A stretch of 64,000 nucleotides of DNA from Actinomyces polynesiensis. Lineage in GTDB: Bacteria > Actinomycetota > Actinomycetes > Actinomycetales > Actinomycetaceae. The stretch lies in assembly GCF_000820725.1 (NCBI RefSeq), contig NZ_CCXH01000094.1:1-64000 (forward strand), read 5' to 3'. Shown here piece by piece: positions 7,939 through 19,574 of this stretch (position 1 is the stretch's first letter; the number at the start of each line of letters is the position of its first letter). Under the pieces are notes generated by a model that saw nothing but the letters and a program-made list of their open reading frames with translations, made no database searches and was not told the DNA's origin. Position numbers and translations under genes: made by a program.

Positions 7939-9066
7939 TCAATCCCGGGGACGGGCGCGTGGTGGGGCGGACACGGACCCGAGGGACCCGGGGAGGTCCG
8001 CACCTGGCACCACCCCCGCCGTCGCCGCCCCCGCCGCGGACCCGACGCGCTCGGTCGGACCCGCCACGAAGAGGTACTCCGTGTTGCGCAGGTGCGAGAC
8101 GCGACCGACCTTCTCGCCCGAGGCGTTGAAGATCCCGATCTGGGCGCCGACGTAGCGCTTGGAGTCGAAGGCCAGCACCCGTACGTCCTCGTACCCCGCG
8201 GTCCGCAGCGAGTGCACCATGTCTCCGGGACTGACCCAGGACTCGTCGTTGTAGGAGACGACCAGGACCTCCGCGCGGGCGCAGGCAATGATCCCCGCGA
8301 GCGCGACCGGCATCTCGCGCTTGCGGTTGAAGACCGACTTCGTGGACTCGTCCCGGCTGTCCACACGCTTGTTCGCGACCCCGTAGTGTTCGGGGGCGTC
8401 CCACCGCACCAGCGTCTCCCAGACGTGGTAGTTCGTGAAGTACCGGTGCTGGTTGTAGGGAGGGTCCAGGTACATCAGGTCCACGGTGGGCAGGGATCCC
8501 ACGAGCTCCACGGCGTCCCCTCGAACCGCCCGACCGGGGCCCTCGAGGAGGTGGGGGGCACGCAGCTCGAGGGCGTTGTGGGACCGCGGGGACCAGGTCT
8601 TGAGGTAGGCCATCTGCATGCCGGTGGTGGAGTCCACGCGGTCCGCCGCCTCGACGAGGCTGGTCAGGAGGACGGGGAACAGGGGGGAGTCCCGGTACTC
8701 CGCCTCCAGCACGTCACGGATCGCGTCGATGCGCCGACCGTTGGCGGGCTGGATGTAGCGGGCGTCCTCGCAGAAGGTCCGGGTGAAGTAGCCCCGCCGT
8801 CCCGGCAGTGCGGACAGGCGTGCGAGGGCGTCCCCGACCTCTTCCCGGTCGACATCACGGGCATCGGTGGCGACGTAGCACTGGGCCAGGACCTCGGAGT
8901 AGGTCGCGATGTCGCAGGCGGTGACGTGCAGACCACGCCTCTTGAACTCCTGCGCCACCCGGGTGGTACCCGTGAAGAGGTCCACGGCCGTGGTGGCCCC
9001 GGTGGCCGTGGCGATCCTCCCCAGGGCGGGGACCAGTGTCCTCTTCGACCCCAGGTACTTGATCAC
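7939..9066 (-). CDS. Orphan D12-class adenine-specific DNA methyltransferase
   Basis: 375-aa N6-adenine DNA methyltransferase-like protein. The N-terminus MIKYLGSKRTLVP and motif I (VDLFTGTTRVAQEF, residues 27-40) form the SAM pocket of the Dam/D12 class, and DPPY at residues 200-203 (in YLDPPYNQHRY) is catalytic motif IV. The C-terminal 35 residues are disordered and Pro/Ala-rich. No restriction endonuclease, specificity subunit or Vsr gene lies nearby; the neighbours are an exonuclease-BRCT gene and a DUF1801 remnant. It is therefore either an orphan epigenetic methylase or a defence leftover. The recognition site cannot be read from sequence. The ATG at 9066 starts directly at the conserved N-terminal motif. 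Confidence 0.85.
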   Translation of the reverse strand: MIKYLGSKRTLVPALGRIATATGATTAVDLFTGTTRVAQEFKRRGLHVTACDIATYSEVLAQCYVATDARDVDREEVGDALARLSALPGRRGYFTRTFCEDARYIQPANGRRIDAIRDVLEAEYRDSPLFPVLLTSLVEAADRVDSTTGMQMAYLKTWSPRSHNALELRAPHLLEGPGRAVRGDAVELVGSLPTVDLMYLDPPYNQHRYFTNYHVWETLVRWDAPEHYGVANKRVDSRDESTKSVFNRKREMPVALAGIIACARAEVLVVSYNDESWVSPGDMVHSLRTAGYEDVRVLAFDSKRYVGAQIGIFNASGEKVGRVSHLRNTEYLFVAGPTERVGSAAGAATAGVVPGADLPGSLGSVSAPPRARPRD

Positions 9067-9296
9067 GTGGGAAGTCTAGGTGCGCCCCACCCCCGGGGGA
9101 GGTCCGTCCGGCGGTCAGTGGGACACGGTGCTCCCCACACCCCGTGACCACCCCGACGCGACGAGGGCGGGAGCGACCACTGACCGCACCGGTCCCTCCG
9201 CGCGCGCTGGCGCACACTGTCCCCTAGCGTGGACACCGACCTCCGGACCGGCACCGACGCCGGGCCCGGTCCACCCATCCGCGGAGGAGACCACTG

Positions 9297-9738
9297 ATGA
9301 CCACCCAGGACGAACCCACCGAGTTCACCGCGGGGGAACGCGCCGCGATGAAGGAACGCGCGAAGGAGCTCAAGGCGGCGCGGCCCGGGAAGGGCCGGGC
9401 CAAGGTCGACCCCGAGGTCGCCGTGCTCGAGAAGATCGCGGAGATGCCCGAGGACGACCGGGCCATGGCGGAGAGGATCCACGCACTCGTCAAGGAGCAC
9501 GCCCCGGACCTCGGCACGAAGACCTGGTACGGCATGCCCGCGTACACCCGCGACGGGAAGGTCGTCTGCTTCTTCCAGGCGGCATCGAAGTTCGGCGCGC
9601 GCTACGCGACCTTCGGTTTCGTAGGGCGCGGCCCATCTCGACGAGGGCGACATGTGGGCGACCTCCTTCGCCCTCCTGCACATCGGGCCGGCCGAGGAGG
9701 AGCGCATCGTGGAGCTCCTGGAGAGGGCCGTGGGCTGA
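9297..9738 (+). pseudogene. DUF1801-family gene with a one-base frameshift
   Basis: The first 108 codons (ATG 9297, preceded by GGAGGAGA) give a DUF1801/YdhG-like protein: [20 protein letters not shown] and [11 protein letters not shown]. After TTC at 9618-9620 the frame is lost. One extra base within GTAG (9621-9624) restores [20 protein letters not shown] and a natural stop at 9736-9738, which matches the family C-terminus. As written, translation would run on in the wrong frame to 9950. This is either a true pseudogene or a one-base sequence error. The family folds like small iron chaperone-like or ligand-binding proteins, and its function is poorly known. Confidence 0.75.
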
Positions 9739-9901
9739 GGCCATCCCCGGCGGTCGTCGGGGCCCTGACCGAACGGGTCGACCGCCGCGAGCATGCTGGC
9801 GCCGTCACGCGGCGCATCTCCGACGGGGCCGAGCGGCTGGACACCCCGTCGCGGCCCACCTCGGTCCCACGTGCGGCCCGCGGCGAGGATTCCTGTCAGT
9901 G

Positions 9902-10792
9902 TCATGGTCCCGGGTGGGGGGTCGAGCTCATGGGGGGACCACTCCGGTAGAGCTCGGTGACGAGGTCGATGAGGCTGTGGACGAGCGGTGGCGGGTCGTC
10001 CCTGCGCCAGGCGATGGAGACGGGGATTCGGGGCCCGTCCGCGATGAGCCGGTAGGTGACGCCGGGTCGGGGATAGTGGGCACGGGTGGCCTCCGCGGTG
10101 GTCCCGACACCCTCGCCGGCGGCGATCGCGTCCAGCCATTCGTCGACGTCGCCGGTGTGCACGACGGAGTGGGGTCCCTGACCCGCTGGCCAGAGATCGA
10201 GGTGGGTGGTGCCGGTGCGGGCGTCGATGAGAACGGTGCGCCCGGCGACCTCGGCCATGCGCAGGCTGCGCCGACTCCTCCAGGGGTCATCGGTGGCAAA
10301 TGCGACGAGGCGTCGCTCCAGGCCCACGACGACGGAGGCGAACCGGTCGGAGTCGACGGGGGTGCGCACGACGGCCGCGTCGCAGTGGCCCTCGGCGAGG
10401 CCGGAGGTGGTCGTGTTCGCGCGGACGAGCGCGAGACGTGTTCCGGGATGGGTGCTCACCCATCGACGTTGCAGGGCGACGGTGTGGCTGCCGAGGGCGG
10501 CCCACGCATAGCCGAGCCGGAGGCTGGTACGCCCCGAGCCGGCCACGTCGGCGATCCTGTCGGCCTCCACGAGCACCCGTCGGGCCTGGTCGGTGACCGC
10601 CAGGCCGACCGGGGTCGGGACGCTGTGCCGGGGCCCGCGACGGATCAGGGTGACACCGAGGTCGTTCTCCAGGGCCTTGAGCGTCCGGGAGACGGCGGCC
10701 TGGGAGACCCCGAGGTCGATGGCCGCGTCCGTGAACGTGCCTGCGTCCACGACGGCGACCAGGGCACGGAGGTGAGCGAGCTCGACTGCCAT
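9902..10792 (-). CDS. LysR-family transcriptional regulator
   Basis: 296-aa LysR-type regulator. The N-terminal winged helix ([39 protein letters not shown], residues 5-60) precedes a linker helix and a substrate-binding domain of the periplasmic-binding-protein type. It diverges from an EamA-family exporter gene, and its ATG at 10792 lies 71 bp from the exporter start, so it probably controls that exporter. The inducer is unknown. The gene is intact, which contrasts with the disrupted partner. Confidence 0.88.
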   Translation of the reverse strand: MAVELAHLRALVAVVDAGTFTDAAIDLGVSQAAVSRTLKALENDLGVTLIRRGPRHSVPTPVGLAVTDQARRVLVEADRIADVAGSGRTSLRLGYAWAALGSHTVALQRRWVSTHPGTRLALVRANTTTSGLAEGHCDAAVVRTPVDSDRFASVVVGLERRLVAFATDDPWRSRRSLRMAEVAGRTVLIDARTGTTHLDLWPAGQGPHSVVHTGDVDEWLDAIAAGEGVGTTAEATRAHYPRPGVTYRLIADGPRIPVSIAWRRDDPPPLVHSLIDLVTELYRSGPPMSSTPHPGP

Positions 10793-10800
10793 GCGCCAAG

Positions 10801-10853
10801 CGTATGGCACTGCTGGTGCTTTGCATTTTGTGGATGGTTCCCGTGTCCATACG
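10801..10853. promoter_or_regulatory. Inverted repeat between lysR and EamA genes
   Basis: CGTATGG (10801-10807) and CCATACG (10847-10853) form a perfect 7-bp inverted repeat bracketing the whole divergent intergenic region. LysR-type proteins bind spaced dyads in such regions, so this may contain the regulator site. There is no clear -35/-10 pair. Confidence 0.35.
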
Positions 10854-10862
10854 TTGCTGTCC

Positions 10863-11843
10863 ATGGAGAAGACGGAAACATCTGCACCTGCTGCGCGGCA
10901 GCGGGTCCTCGGGGTCGCCACGATGCTCCTCAGCACGCTGTCCAACCAGGTCGGGGCCGGCCTCGGTTCACTCGCCTTCCCTGCCCTCGGACCACTCGGT
11001 GTCGTCTCGGTGCGCCAGCTCGTCGCCGCCGCCGTGCTGGTCCCGATCGCCCGTCCACGTCTCCGCACCCTCACGCGGCGCCAATGGTGGCCGATCCTGC
11101 TACTGGGAGTGGTCTTCGGGGTCATGAACATCGCCCTGTACTCCGCCATCGACCGGCTCGGCCTCGCCCTGGCCGTCACCCTTGAGTTCCTCGGGCCCCT
11201 CACCCTGGCTCTCGCCACCTCGAGGCGGCGACCCGACGCGGTCTGTGGACTCATGGCGGCAGTCGGCGTCGTCCTCATCACCGCCCCGAAGCCGTCCAGC
11301 GACTTCCTCGGGATCGGCCTGGGACTCGCCGCCGCCGCTGCCTGGGCCGCCTAAATCCTGCTCAATCAGGTGGTCGGTGCCCGCATCCCCGGGGGGCGCG
11401 GTACCTCGGCCGCCGCGGGCGTCTCGGCCCTCATCTGGGCGCCGGTCGCCGCTGTGACCTTCCTCCTCCGACCCCCGACCCCGGGGGCGCTCCTGCTGGC
11501 CGTGGCCTGCGGGGTGCTCTCCTCGGCGGTGCCCTACCTGGCCGACCTGGTCACACTGCGCCGGGTGCCCGCCTCCCTGTTCAGCGTCGTCATGAGTACC
11601 AACCCCGTACATGCGGCCCTCATCGGCTGTCTCATCCTGGGAGAGGCACTCGCCGTCAACGAGTGGGTCGGCATCGCCGTCATCGTCACCAGCAACCTCG
11701 TCGTCACACTCCTGCCCGGTCGGAGTGGGGACCGTGTCACCGGGATCCCCTCGGGCACCCGCGTGCTGCCGCCCGCACGCGGACGCGGTGTCCACCGCCC
11801 ACAGCGCGCTGGGCAGTGGCGTGCTGCCGCGCCAGACAGCTGA
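10863..11843 (+). pseudogene. EamA/RhaT-family exporter interrupted by an in-frame TAA
   Basis: Encodes a 10-TM drug/metabolite exporter of the EamA type. ATG 10863 (MEKTETSAPAARQRVLGVAT) leads to residue 163, where codon TAA (11352-11354) replaces what is probably a Tyr/Phe codon in AAAAAWAA-*-ILLNQVVG. The same frame then continues for about 160 codons with a full second EamA repeat (SLFSVVMSTNPVHAALIGCL, GEALAVNEWVGIAVI) to the stop at 11841-11843. The reading frame is unchanged on both sides, so a single base substitution created the stop. Without readthrough only half the transporter is made. The gene diverges from a LysR regulator. Confidence 0.8.
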
Positions 11844-11848
11844 AGCGT

Positions 11849-11876
11849 CAGGATCTCTGCGAAGCAGACAGTCCTG
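11849..11876. terminator. Hairpin between convergent EamA and TetR genes
   Basis: CAGGA-TC-TCTGC-GAA-GCAGA-CAG-TCCTG: two 5-bp stems separated by a small internal loop, filling the short gap between the convergent EamA remnant and the TetR gene. It could serve both directions. Confidence 0.4.
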
Positions 11877-12482
11877 TCACCGACGCTCGGTGACGCCGGG
11901 CTCGGCGCCGACGATGATCCCCTCGACGACCTCGTGGACGGCGGACTCGTCCGGCGGACCACCGAGTTCGGCCGCGAAGAGCAGATGCCCCGTACCGATG
12001 AGCGCGTTGGCCAGTACAGCGGGGGTGGCGTCGGCACGGATGCGGCCGAGCCGCTGTTCGGCAACCAAGTACTCCGTCAGGCCGCCGGCCGCCTCGGTGA
12101 GCATCGGAACTCCTTGACGAGCCCCTGTCCGGAGCCGCGCGCGAAGCCCGTCGCGGGAGAGCACGAGTCGGACGACTGCCAGCCCCAGCGGGTCGAACAA
12201 CCGAACGAGCGCCGTCGAGAGGTTCTCGATCACGGTCCGTCTGCCAGCTCGGTCGCCCAGGTCGACCGACATCGCGTCGACAGCAGCGATTCGCTCGCGA
12301 ACGAGTGTCGCGAGGAAGTCATCGAAGTCGGCGAAGTGCCGGTGCAGAACGCCTTTGGCGACACCGGCCTCCTCGGTCACGGTCCGGCTCGTGAGACCTT
12401 CTGGTCCGTCGCGGAGCAGCACCCGCTCCCCAGCGGCGAGAAGACGGGAACGCGCATCGCGCAGCGCCACTCCGGTAGGCAT
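11877..12482 (-). CDS. TetR-family transcriptional repressor
   Basis: 201-aa TetR-type regulator. The N-terminal helix-turn-helix (ARSRLLAAGERVLLRDGPEG, then SRTVTEEAGVAKGVLHRHFA, residues 10-55) is clear; the C-terminal ligand domain is helical and divergent. ATG 12482 follows GGACGGAG and is preferred over an upstream in-frame GTG at 12518, which falls inside the operator. It diverges from a SAM-dependent methyltransferase gene with a perfect palindrome between them, so it should repress both itself and the methyltransferase. Confidence 0.87.
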   Translation of the reverse strand: MPTGVALRDARSRLLAAGERVLLRDGPEGLTSRTVTEEAGVAKGVLHRHFADFDDFLATLVRERIAAVDAMSVDLGDRAGRRTVIENLSTALVRLFDPLGLAVVRLVLSRDGLRARLRTGARQGVPMLTEAAGGLTEYLVAEQRLGRIRADATPAVLANALIGTGHLLFAAELGGPPDESAVHEVVEGIIVGAEPGVTERR

Positions 12483-12511
12483 CGCACTCCGTCCGCTTGT
12501 GAATGGGCACC

Positions 12512-12530
12512 CGCCCACTTAGAGTGGGCG
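12512..12530. promoter_or_regulatory. Perfect palindrome: TetR operator
   Basis: CGCCCACT-TAG-AGTGGGCG is an 8-3-8 perfect dyad, ending one base before the methyltransferase ATG and 30 bp upstream of the tetR ATG. Its symmetry, length and location in a divergent tetR promoter are typical of TetR operators. It abuts the methyltransferase start, so the bound repressor would cover that transcription start. Confidence 0.7.
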
Positions 12531-12531
12531 C

Positions 12532-13353
12532 ATGGTCACTCTACCTCCTGGGACTCCTCCGGCGGACGACGCCCCGCACAACCACCGCGAACTCGCTGAG
12601 TCATTCGGATCGGATGCCGACAAGTACGATCGCGCGCGGCCCCGGTACCCCGCCCCACTCATCGGCGCCATCGGCGATCGACTGCCGGGTCCCACGGTCC
12701 TCGACGTGGGAATCGGCACCGGCATCTCCTCCGAGCCGTTGCGCCAACGCGGACTCTCCGTGCTCGGCGTCGAGCCCGATCCGGACATGGCGGCGCTTGC
12801 GCGCGCCAAGGACTTCTCGGTCGAGACAGGACGGTTCGAGGACTGGGACCCGGCCGGTCGGACCTTCGACGGCGTGATCGCCGGGCAGACCTGGCATTGG
12901 ATCGACCCGGACGCAGGGGCGTCGAAGGCCGCGAGCGTCCTGCGCCCGAGCGGTCAGATCGCGCTCTTCTGGAACCTGGGACTCCCATCGCCAGAACTGG
13001 CTGCCGAGTTCGCCGAGGTCTTCGCCTCCCTGGACACGGGTCTCCCGTTCAATCCCTGGGCTGCCGCGCCACGCGCCGACCCCTACGGTTCGATCATCGA
13101 CCGTGCCGGCGCCGGTCTGCGTGCGACCGGCGCATTCGGGCCGGTCGAGCGTCTGGCCTTCGCGTGGCAGTCGACCATCGGGCGTGATGCCTGGCTTGAG
13201 CGGGCCTCGACCTCGGGCGGCATCAACCGTCTTCCGCAGGACAAGCTCGACACGCTCCTGCGAGGGATGGGGACGGCGATCGATGCCGTTGGCGGGACAC
13301 TGCTGATCGACCACACGACGGTTGCGGCGCTGGCCGAACGGCTGCCCGACTGA
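12532..13353 (+). CDS. Class I SAM-dependent methyltransferase
   Basis: 273-aa Rossmann-fold methyltransferase with motif I VLDVGIGTG (residues 56-64), acidic motif II VLGVEPDPDM and a post-motif region TFDGVIAGQTWHWIDP typical of small-molecule methylases annotated as type 11/25. The substrate cannot be inferred. The ATG lies one base from the TetR palindrome with no room for a ribosome-binding site, implying a leaderless transcript. Control by the divergent TetR protein is inferred, which suggests a role in modifying a toxic or signalling compound. A small hairpin (CGGCTC/GAGCCG, 13381-13395) follows the stop. Confidence 0.85.
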   Translation: MVTLPPGTPPADDAPHNHRELAESFGSDADKYDRARPRYPAPLIGAIGDRLPGPTVLDVGIGTGISSEPLRQRGLSVLGVEPDPDMAALARAKDFSVETGRFEDWDPAGRTFDGVIAGQTWHWIDPDAGASKAASVLRPSGQIALFWNLGLPSPELAAEFAEVFASLDTGLPFNPWAAAPRADPYGSIIDRAGAGLRATGAFGPVERLAFAWQSTIGRDAWLERASTSGGINRLPQDKLDTLLRGMGTAIDAVGGTLLIDHTTVAALAERLPD

Positions 13354-13453
13354 TCCGTTGGGGACGAGGAGGCAACCCTCCGGCTCGCGGAGCCGTTCGC
13401 CCTCGTGCCGGGCGGGAACGCCCTTGTCAGGGGTTCGACCGTGTCCGGAACTG

Positions 13454-13526
13454 TGGAGCCAACGGGACTCGAACCCGTAACCCCCTGCTTGCAAAGCAGG
13501 TGCGCTACCAATTGCGCCATGGCCCC
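13454..13526 (-). tRNA. tRNA-Ala (anticodon TGC)
   Basis: 73-nt tRNA read on the minus strand: acceptor stem GGGGCCA/TGGCTCC with one G-U pair, D-arm GCGCAATTGGTAGCGC, anticodon loop CTTTGCAAG giving TGC, and T-loop GGTTCGAGTCC. The 3' CCA is not encoded. It lies downstream of tRNA-Ile and gyrA on the same strand. Confidence 0.95.
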
Positions 13527-13618
13527 TCGAGTGACGGGACGCGAGCCCCGCACGTGTGCCGGTGTCACGGACCTCCCGATCCGGCGACTCCGACCCCGCC
13601 CTCGTGCGCCCTCCGGGG

Positions 13619-13756
13619 TCAGAGCCCCGAGGGATCGTCGGTGACGGACCTCCACAGGTCGGCGTTGGTGGACAGGTCCTCCATGACCTGACGGACGACC
13701 AACCCCATCGCCGCAGCGGTGCCGACGGCAGCAAGGGTCGTGATCCACTTCTTCAC
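13619..13756 (-). CDS. DLW-39 family micro-protein
   Basis: 45-aa protein between tRNA-Ile and tRNA-Ala. It starts with GTG (13756) after a GGAGGA ribosome-binding site, reads MKKWITTLAAVGTAAAMGLV, then ends in NADLWRSVTDDPSGL. The N-terminal basic/hydrophobic segment looks like a membrane anchor, and the ADLW motif is the hallmark of the actinobacterial DLW-39 family, which is usually found just behind gyrA and DUF3566. Function is unknown. The gene is too short for most length cut-offs. Confidence 0.82.
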   Translation of the reverse strand: MKKWITTLAAVGTAAAMGLVVRQVMEDLSTNADLWRSVTDDPSGL

Positions 13757-13791
13757 GGGGGGTCCTCCACATCTCCGCCGACTGCGGATGG

Positions 13792-13865
13792 TGGGCCTAG
13801 ATGGACTCGAACCATCGACCTCAGTCTTATCAGGACTGCGCTCTAACCTACTGAGCTATAGGCCC
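13792..13865 (-). tRNA. tRNA-Ile (anticodon GAT)
   Basis: 74-nt tRNA on the minus strand: acceptor GGGCCTA/TAGGCCC, D-arm AGCTCAGTAGGTTAGAGC, anticodon loop CTGATAA giving GAT, and T-arm ATGGTTCGAGTCCAT. CCA is not encoded. The order gyrA - DUF3566 - tRNA-Ile - DLW-39 - tRNA-Ala is conserved in many actinobacteria. Confidence 0.95.
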
Positions 13866-13970
13866 TCCGTGCCCGTGCGGGCACCGGACAATGCTACCCG
13901 AGCCCCCCGCCGGCGACAAAACCGCGTCCAGTGAACTGGACCACCGGCCAGCACCGCGGGGAACGGTGGG

Positions 13971-14368
13971 TCACTCGTCCATCAGGGAGACCCGGACACC
14001 GCCCACCAGGGAGGCGATGACGTTGTACAGCAGGGCCCCCAGCGTGGAGATCGCCGTCATGATGATGACGTTGGCGACGGCGAAGACCGTCGCGTAGGAC
14101 ACCACCTTGGGCAGCTTGACGTAGTCGAGCAGGGCCACGAACTTCGTGGCACTGATCTGGTTGAGGAAGTCCTCGATCGAGGAGAAGACGTGCATCCCGT
14201 CCAGCATCGCCCACACGACGATCGTGGCGATGACCGTCGCGATCCCCATGGCCACCGAGAGCAGGAACCCGACCTTCATCACGGTCCACGGATCGACCCG
14301 GGCGACCACCAGGTTCACCTGGCGCGGCGCGTCCTCGGAGATCTCGATCTCCGTCCCGACGCTTGCAC

Positions 14369-14372
<4 letters not shown>
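13971..14372 (-). CDS. DUF3566 membrane protein downstream of gyrA
   Basis: 133-aa protein with two predicted membrane segments (about 34-55 and 92-118) around the DUF3566 core [20 protein letters not shown] and GVRVSLMDE at the C-terminus. Its ATG overlaps the gyrA stop (ATGA), giving tight translational coupling. The family is found almost only in actinobacteria at this position; a mycobacterial relative has been described as a small membrane protein that affects cell wall or cell division, but no function can be proved from sequence. Confidence 0.85.
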
Positions 14373-17158
<2,786 letters not shown>

Positions 17159-17192
17159 TGTGGATGTTCTCCTTGGGATTGCTCAGGCGCGA

Positions 17193-19268
17193 TCAGGCGT
17201 CGATGAAGCGGACGTCCTGGGCGTTTCGCTGGATGAAGGCGCGACGTGACTCCACGTCGTCCCCCATGAGGAGGGTGAAGACCTCGTCCGCGGCGGCGGC
17301 CTCCCCGACCTCCACCTGCTTGAGGATGCGGTGGGCGGGGTCCATGGTGGTCTCCCACAGTTCCTGGTCGTTCATCTCGCCGAGACCCTTGTACCGCTGG
17401 ATGCCACCCTCCTTGCGGTCCTTGGGCATCTTGCGGCCGGCAGCCAGTCCGGCGGCCAGGCGCTCGTCGCGCTCCTTGTCGGTGTAGACGAACTCGTGGG
17501 GGGCGTTGGTCCACTTGAGACGGTAGAGGGGCGGCATCGCCAGGTAGACGTGACCACCCTCGACCAGGGGCTTCATGTAGCGGAACAGGAAGGTCAGCAG
17601 CAGGGTCGCGATGTGCTGGCCGTCGACGTCCGCATCGGCCATGAGGACGATCTTCGCGTAGCGCAGCTTGGCGAGGTCGAACTCCTCCCCGATGCCCGTT
17701 CCCAGGGCGCCGATGAGCGCCTGGATGGTCTCGGAGTTCAGCGCGCGGTCGAGTCGCGCCTTCTCGACGTTGAGGATCTTCCCGCGCAGCGGCAGGATCG
17801 CCTGGTGCTCGGGATCGCGTCCCTGCACCGCCGAACCACCGGCCGAGTCGCCCTCGACGATGAAGATCTCGCACACGGAAGCATCCCTGGAGCTGCAGTC
17901 ACGCAGCTTGGAGGGCATGGACACCGTGTCGAGGGCCGTCTTGCGACGGGTCGCCTCGCGGGCCTTGCGGGCGGCGACCCGGGCCAGCTGTGCCTGCATG
18001 CCCTTGGCGACGATCGCGCGGGCGTCCGCGGGGTGGGCGTCCAACCAGTCGTTGAGCTGCTGGTAGACCTGTGTCTGGACGAAGGTGCGGGCCTCGGTGT
18101 TGCCGAGCTTCGTCTTCGTCTGCCCCTCGAACTGCGGCTCCGTCAGCTTGATGGAGATGACTGCGGTGAGGCCCTCACGCACGTCGTCACCGGAGAGGTT
18201 GTCGTCGCGGTCCTTGAGGAGCCCCTTCTCGCGGGCGTAGCGGTTGATGACCGTGGTGAGCGCCGTGCGGAAGCCCTCCTCGTGGGTGCCGCCCTCCGTG
18301 GTGTTGATGGTGTTGGCGTAGGTGTGCACCGAGGAGCTGTAGGACCCGGTCCACTGCATGGCGATCTCGAGGGACATCGTGCCCTCCGGGTTCTCCGACT
18401 CGAAGTCGATGATCTCGGAGTTGATGACCTCGGACTTCTTCGTGGAGTCCAGGAACGCGACGTAGTCACGCAGTCCGTGCTCGTACATGTAGGACACACG
18501 CCGCACGCCGGGCACCGGGTCGTCGGAGGTGCCGGCCTCGTCACCGGTGATCTCGTCGCCCTCGTCCTGGACGCCGGGACGCTCGTCGGTCAGCGTGATG
18601 CGCAGGCCCTTGTTGAGGAACGCCATCTGCTGGAAACGCTGGCGCAGGGTCTCGAAGTTGAAGTCCACGGACTCGAAGATGTCGGGGTCCGGGTAGAAGG
18701 TCTGGGTGGTGCCGGTCTCGTCGGTGCCCTCACCGCGCACCAACGGGGTGATGGGGTGACCACCGTTGGCGAAGGACATCCGCCACACGTGGCCCTGACG
18801 GCGGACCTCCGTGTCGACCCGGGTGGACAGCGCGTTCACCACGGAGATGCCCACCCCGTGGAGGCCGCCGGACACCGCGTACCCGCCGCCGCCGAACTTG
18901 CCGCCGGCGTGGAGGATCGTCATGACGACCTCGACCGTGGGCTTGTGCTCGGTGGGGTGCATGTCCACCGGGATGCCGCGGCCGTTGTCGACCACCCGCA
19001 GGCCGCCGTCGGCCAGGATGGTCACCTCGATGTGGGTGGCGTACCCCGCCAGTGCCTCGTCGACGGAGTTGTCGACCACCTCGTAGACCAGGTGGTGCAG
19101 CCCCCGCTCCCCCGTCGACCCGATGTACATGCCGGGCCGCTTGCGGACGGCCTCGAGGCCCTCCAGGACCGTGATGTCCGAAGCCCCGTAGGTGTCCTCG
19201 CCATTGCCGATGACGACCTCGTGTTCGATGTCGTCATCACCCCGGTCCGTCCCAGTCGTCTCAGCCAC
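17193..19268 (-). CDS. gyrB: DNA gyrase subunit B
   Basis: 691-aa GyrB with an N-terminal GHKL ATPase ([40 protein letters not shown]), a transducer domain and a TOPRIM domain ([27 protein letters not shown]) that holds the Mg ions for DNA cleavage. The C-terminal PLYRLKW and KGLGEMN motifs bind GyrA. An insertion of about 25 acidic residues ([18 protein letters not shown]) lies in the transducer. It is followed by gyrA on the same strand. The ATG at 19268 gives a normal actinobacterial length. Confidence 0.97.
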   Translation of the reverse strand: MAETTGTDRGDDDIEHEVVIGNGEDTYGASDITVLEGLEAVRKRPGMYIGSTGERGLHHLVYEVVDNSVDEALAGYATHIEVTILADGGLRVVDNGRGIPVDMHPTEHKPTVEVVMTILHAGGKFGGGGYAVSGGLHGVGISVVNALSTRVDTEVRRQGHVWRMSFANGGHPITPLVRGEGTDETGTTQTFYPDPDIFESVDFNFETLRQRFQQMAFLNKGLRITLTDERPGVQDEGDEITGDEAGTSDDPVPGVRRVSYMYEHGLRDYVAFLDSTKKSEVINSEIIDFESENPEGTMSLEIAMQWTGSYSSSVHTYANTINTTEGGTHEEGFRTALTTVINRYAREKGLLKDRDDNLSGDDVREGLTAVISIKLTEPQFEGQTKTKLGNTEARTFVQTQVYQQLNDWLDAHPADARAIVAKGMQAQLARVAARKAREATRRKTALDTVSMPSKLRDCSSRDASVCEIFIVEGDSAGGSAVQGRDPEHQAILPLRGKILNVEKARLDRALNSETIQALIGALGTGIGEEFDLAKLRYAKIVLMADADVDGQHIATLLLTFLFRYMKPLVEGGHVYLAMPPLYRLKWTNAPHEFVYTDKERDERLAAGLAAGRKMPKDRKEGGIQRYKGLGEMNDQELWETTMDPAHRILKQVEVGEAAAADEVFTLLMGDDVESRRAFIQRNAQDVRFIDA

Positions 19269-19396
19269 TCAGGCTCCCCTCGTCCGTGCGTGCGAACCGA
19301 ACGCACGCGGGCCACCGTCGGGCCCCGGTCCGACGTCACGCGCCGGACCCCTCAAGGCGCACGAATGCGCGTCCTGATGGTGAATTCTCCGTCCCC

Positions 19397-19402
19397 ATCC
19401 TA
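19397..19402 (-). promoter_or_regulatory. Candidate extended -10 for gyrB
   Basis: On the minus strand TTGGTAGGAT gives an extended -10 (TGG-TAGGAT) 129 bp upstream of the gyrB ATG, with no good -35. The gap 19269-19574 between gyrB and dciA holds this element and a weak hairpin (GGGACC/GGTCCC, 19542-19559) after dciA, suggesting gyrBA has its own promoter. Confidence 0.35.
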
Positions 19403-19574
19403 CCAAGGATCTGCGATCCGCCCCCGGTACCCCGGACCTGGGGACAAGCGGGCCAATAGCCTCTGACCAGCAAAGACACCGACGACCAGGCGATGTGTCC
19501 GGGGTCACCCGCCGCGGGTGCCGGAGGGACGGTCGAGACGGGGGACCGAGGCGGGTCCCGCCCTCCCCGACCCC

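Noticed and set aside
9063-10139. Long minus-strand frame over the DUF1801 and lysR genes
   Set aside because: It is a shadow of real genes in other frames; composition is Arg/Pro/Gly-rich with no domain, as expected in very GC-rich DNA.
13405-13691. Short plus-strand frames across the tRNA genes
   Set aside because: They are antisense to tRNA-Ala and the DLW-39 gene.
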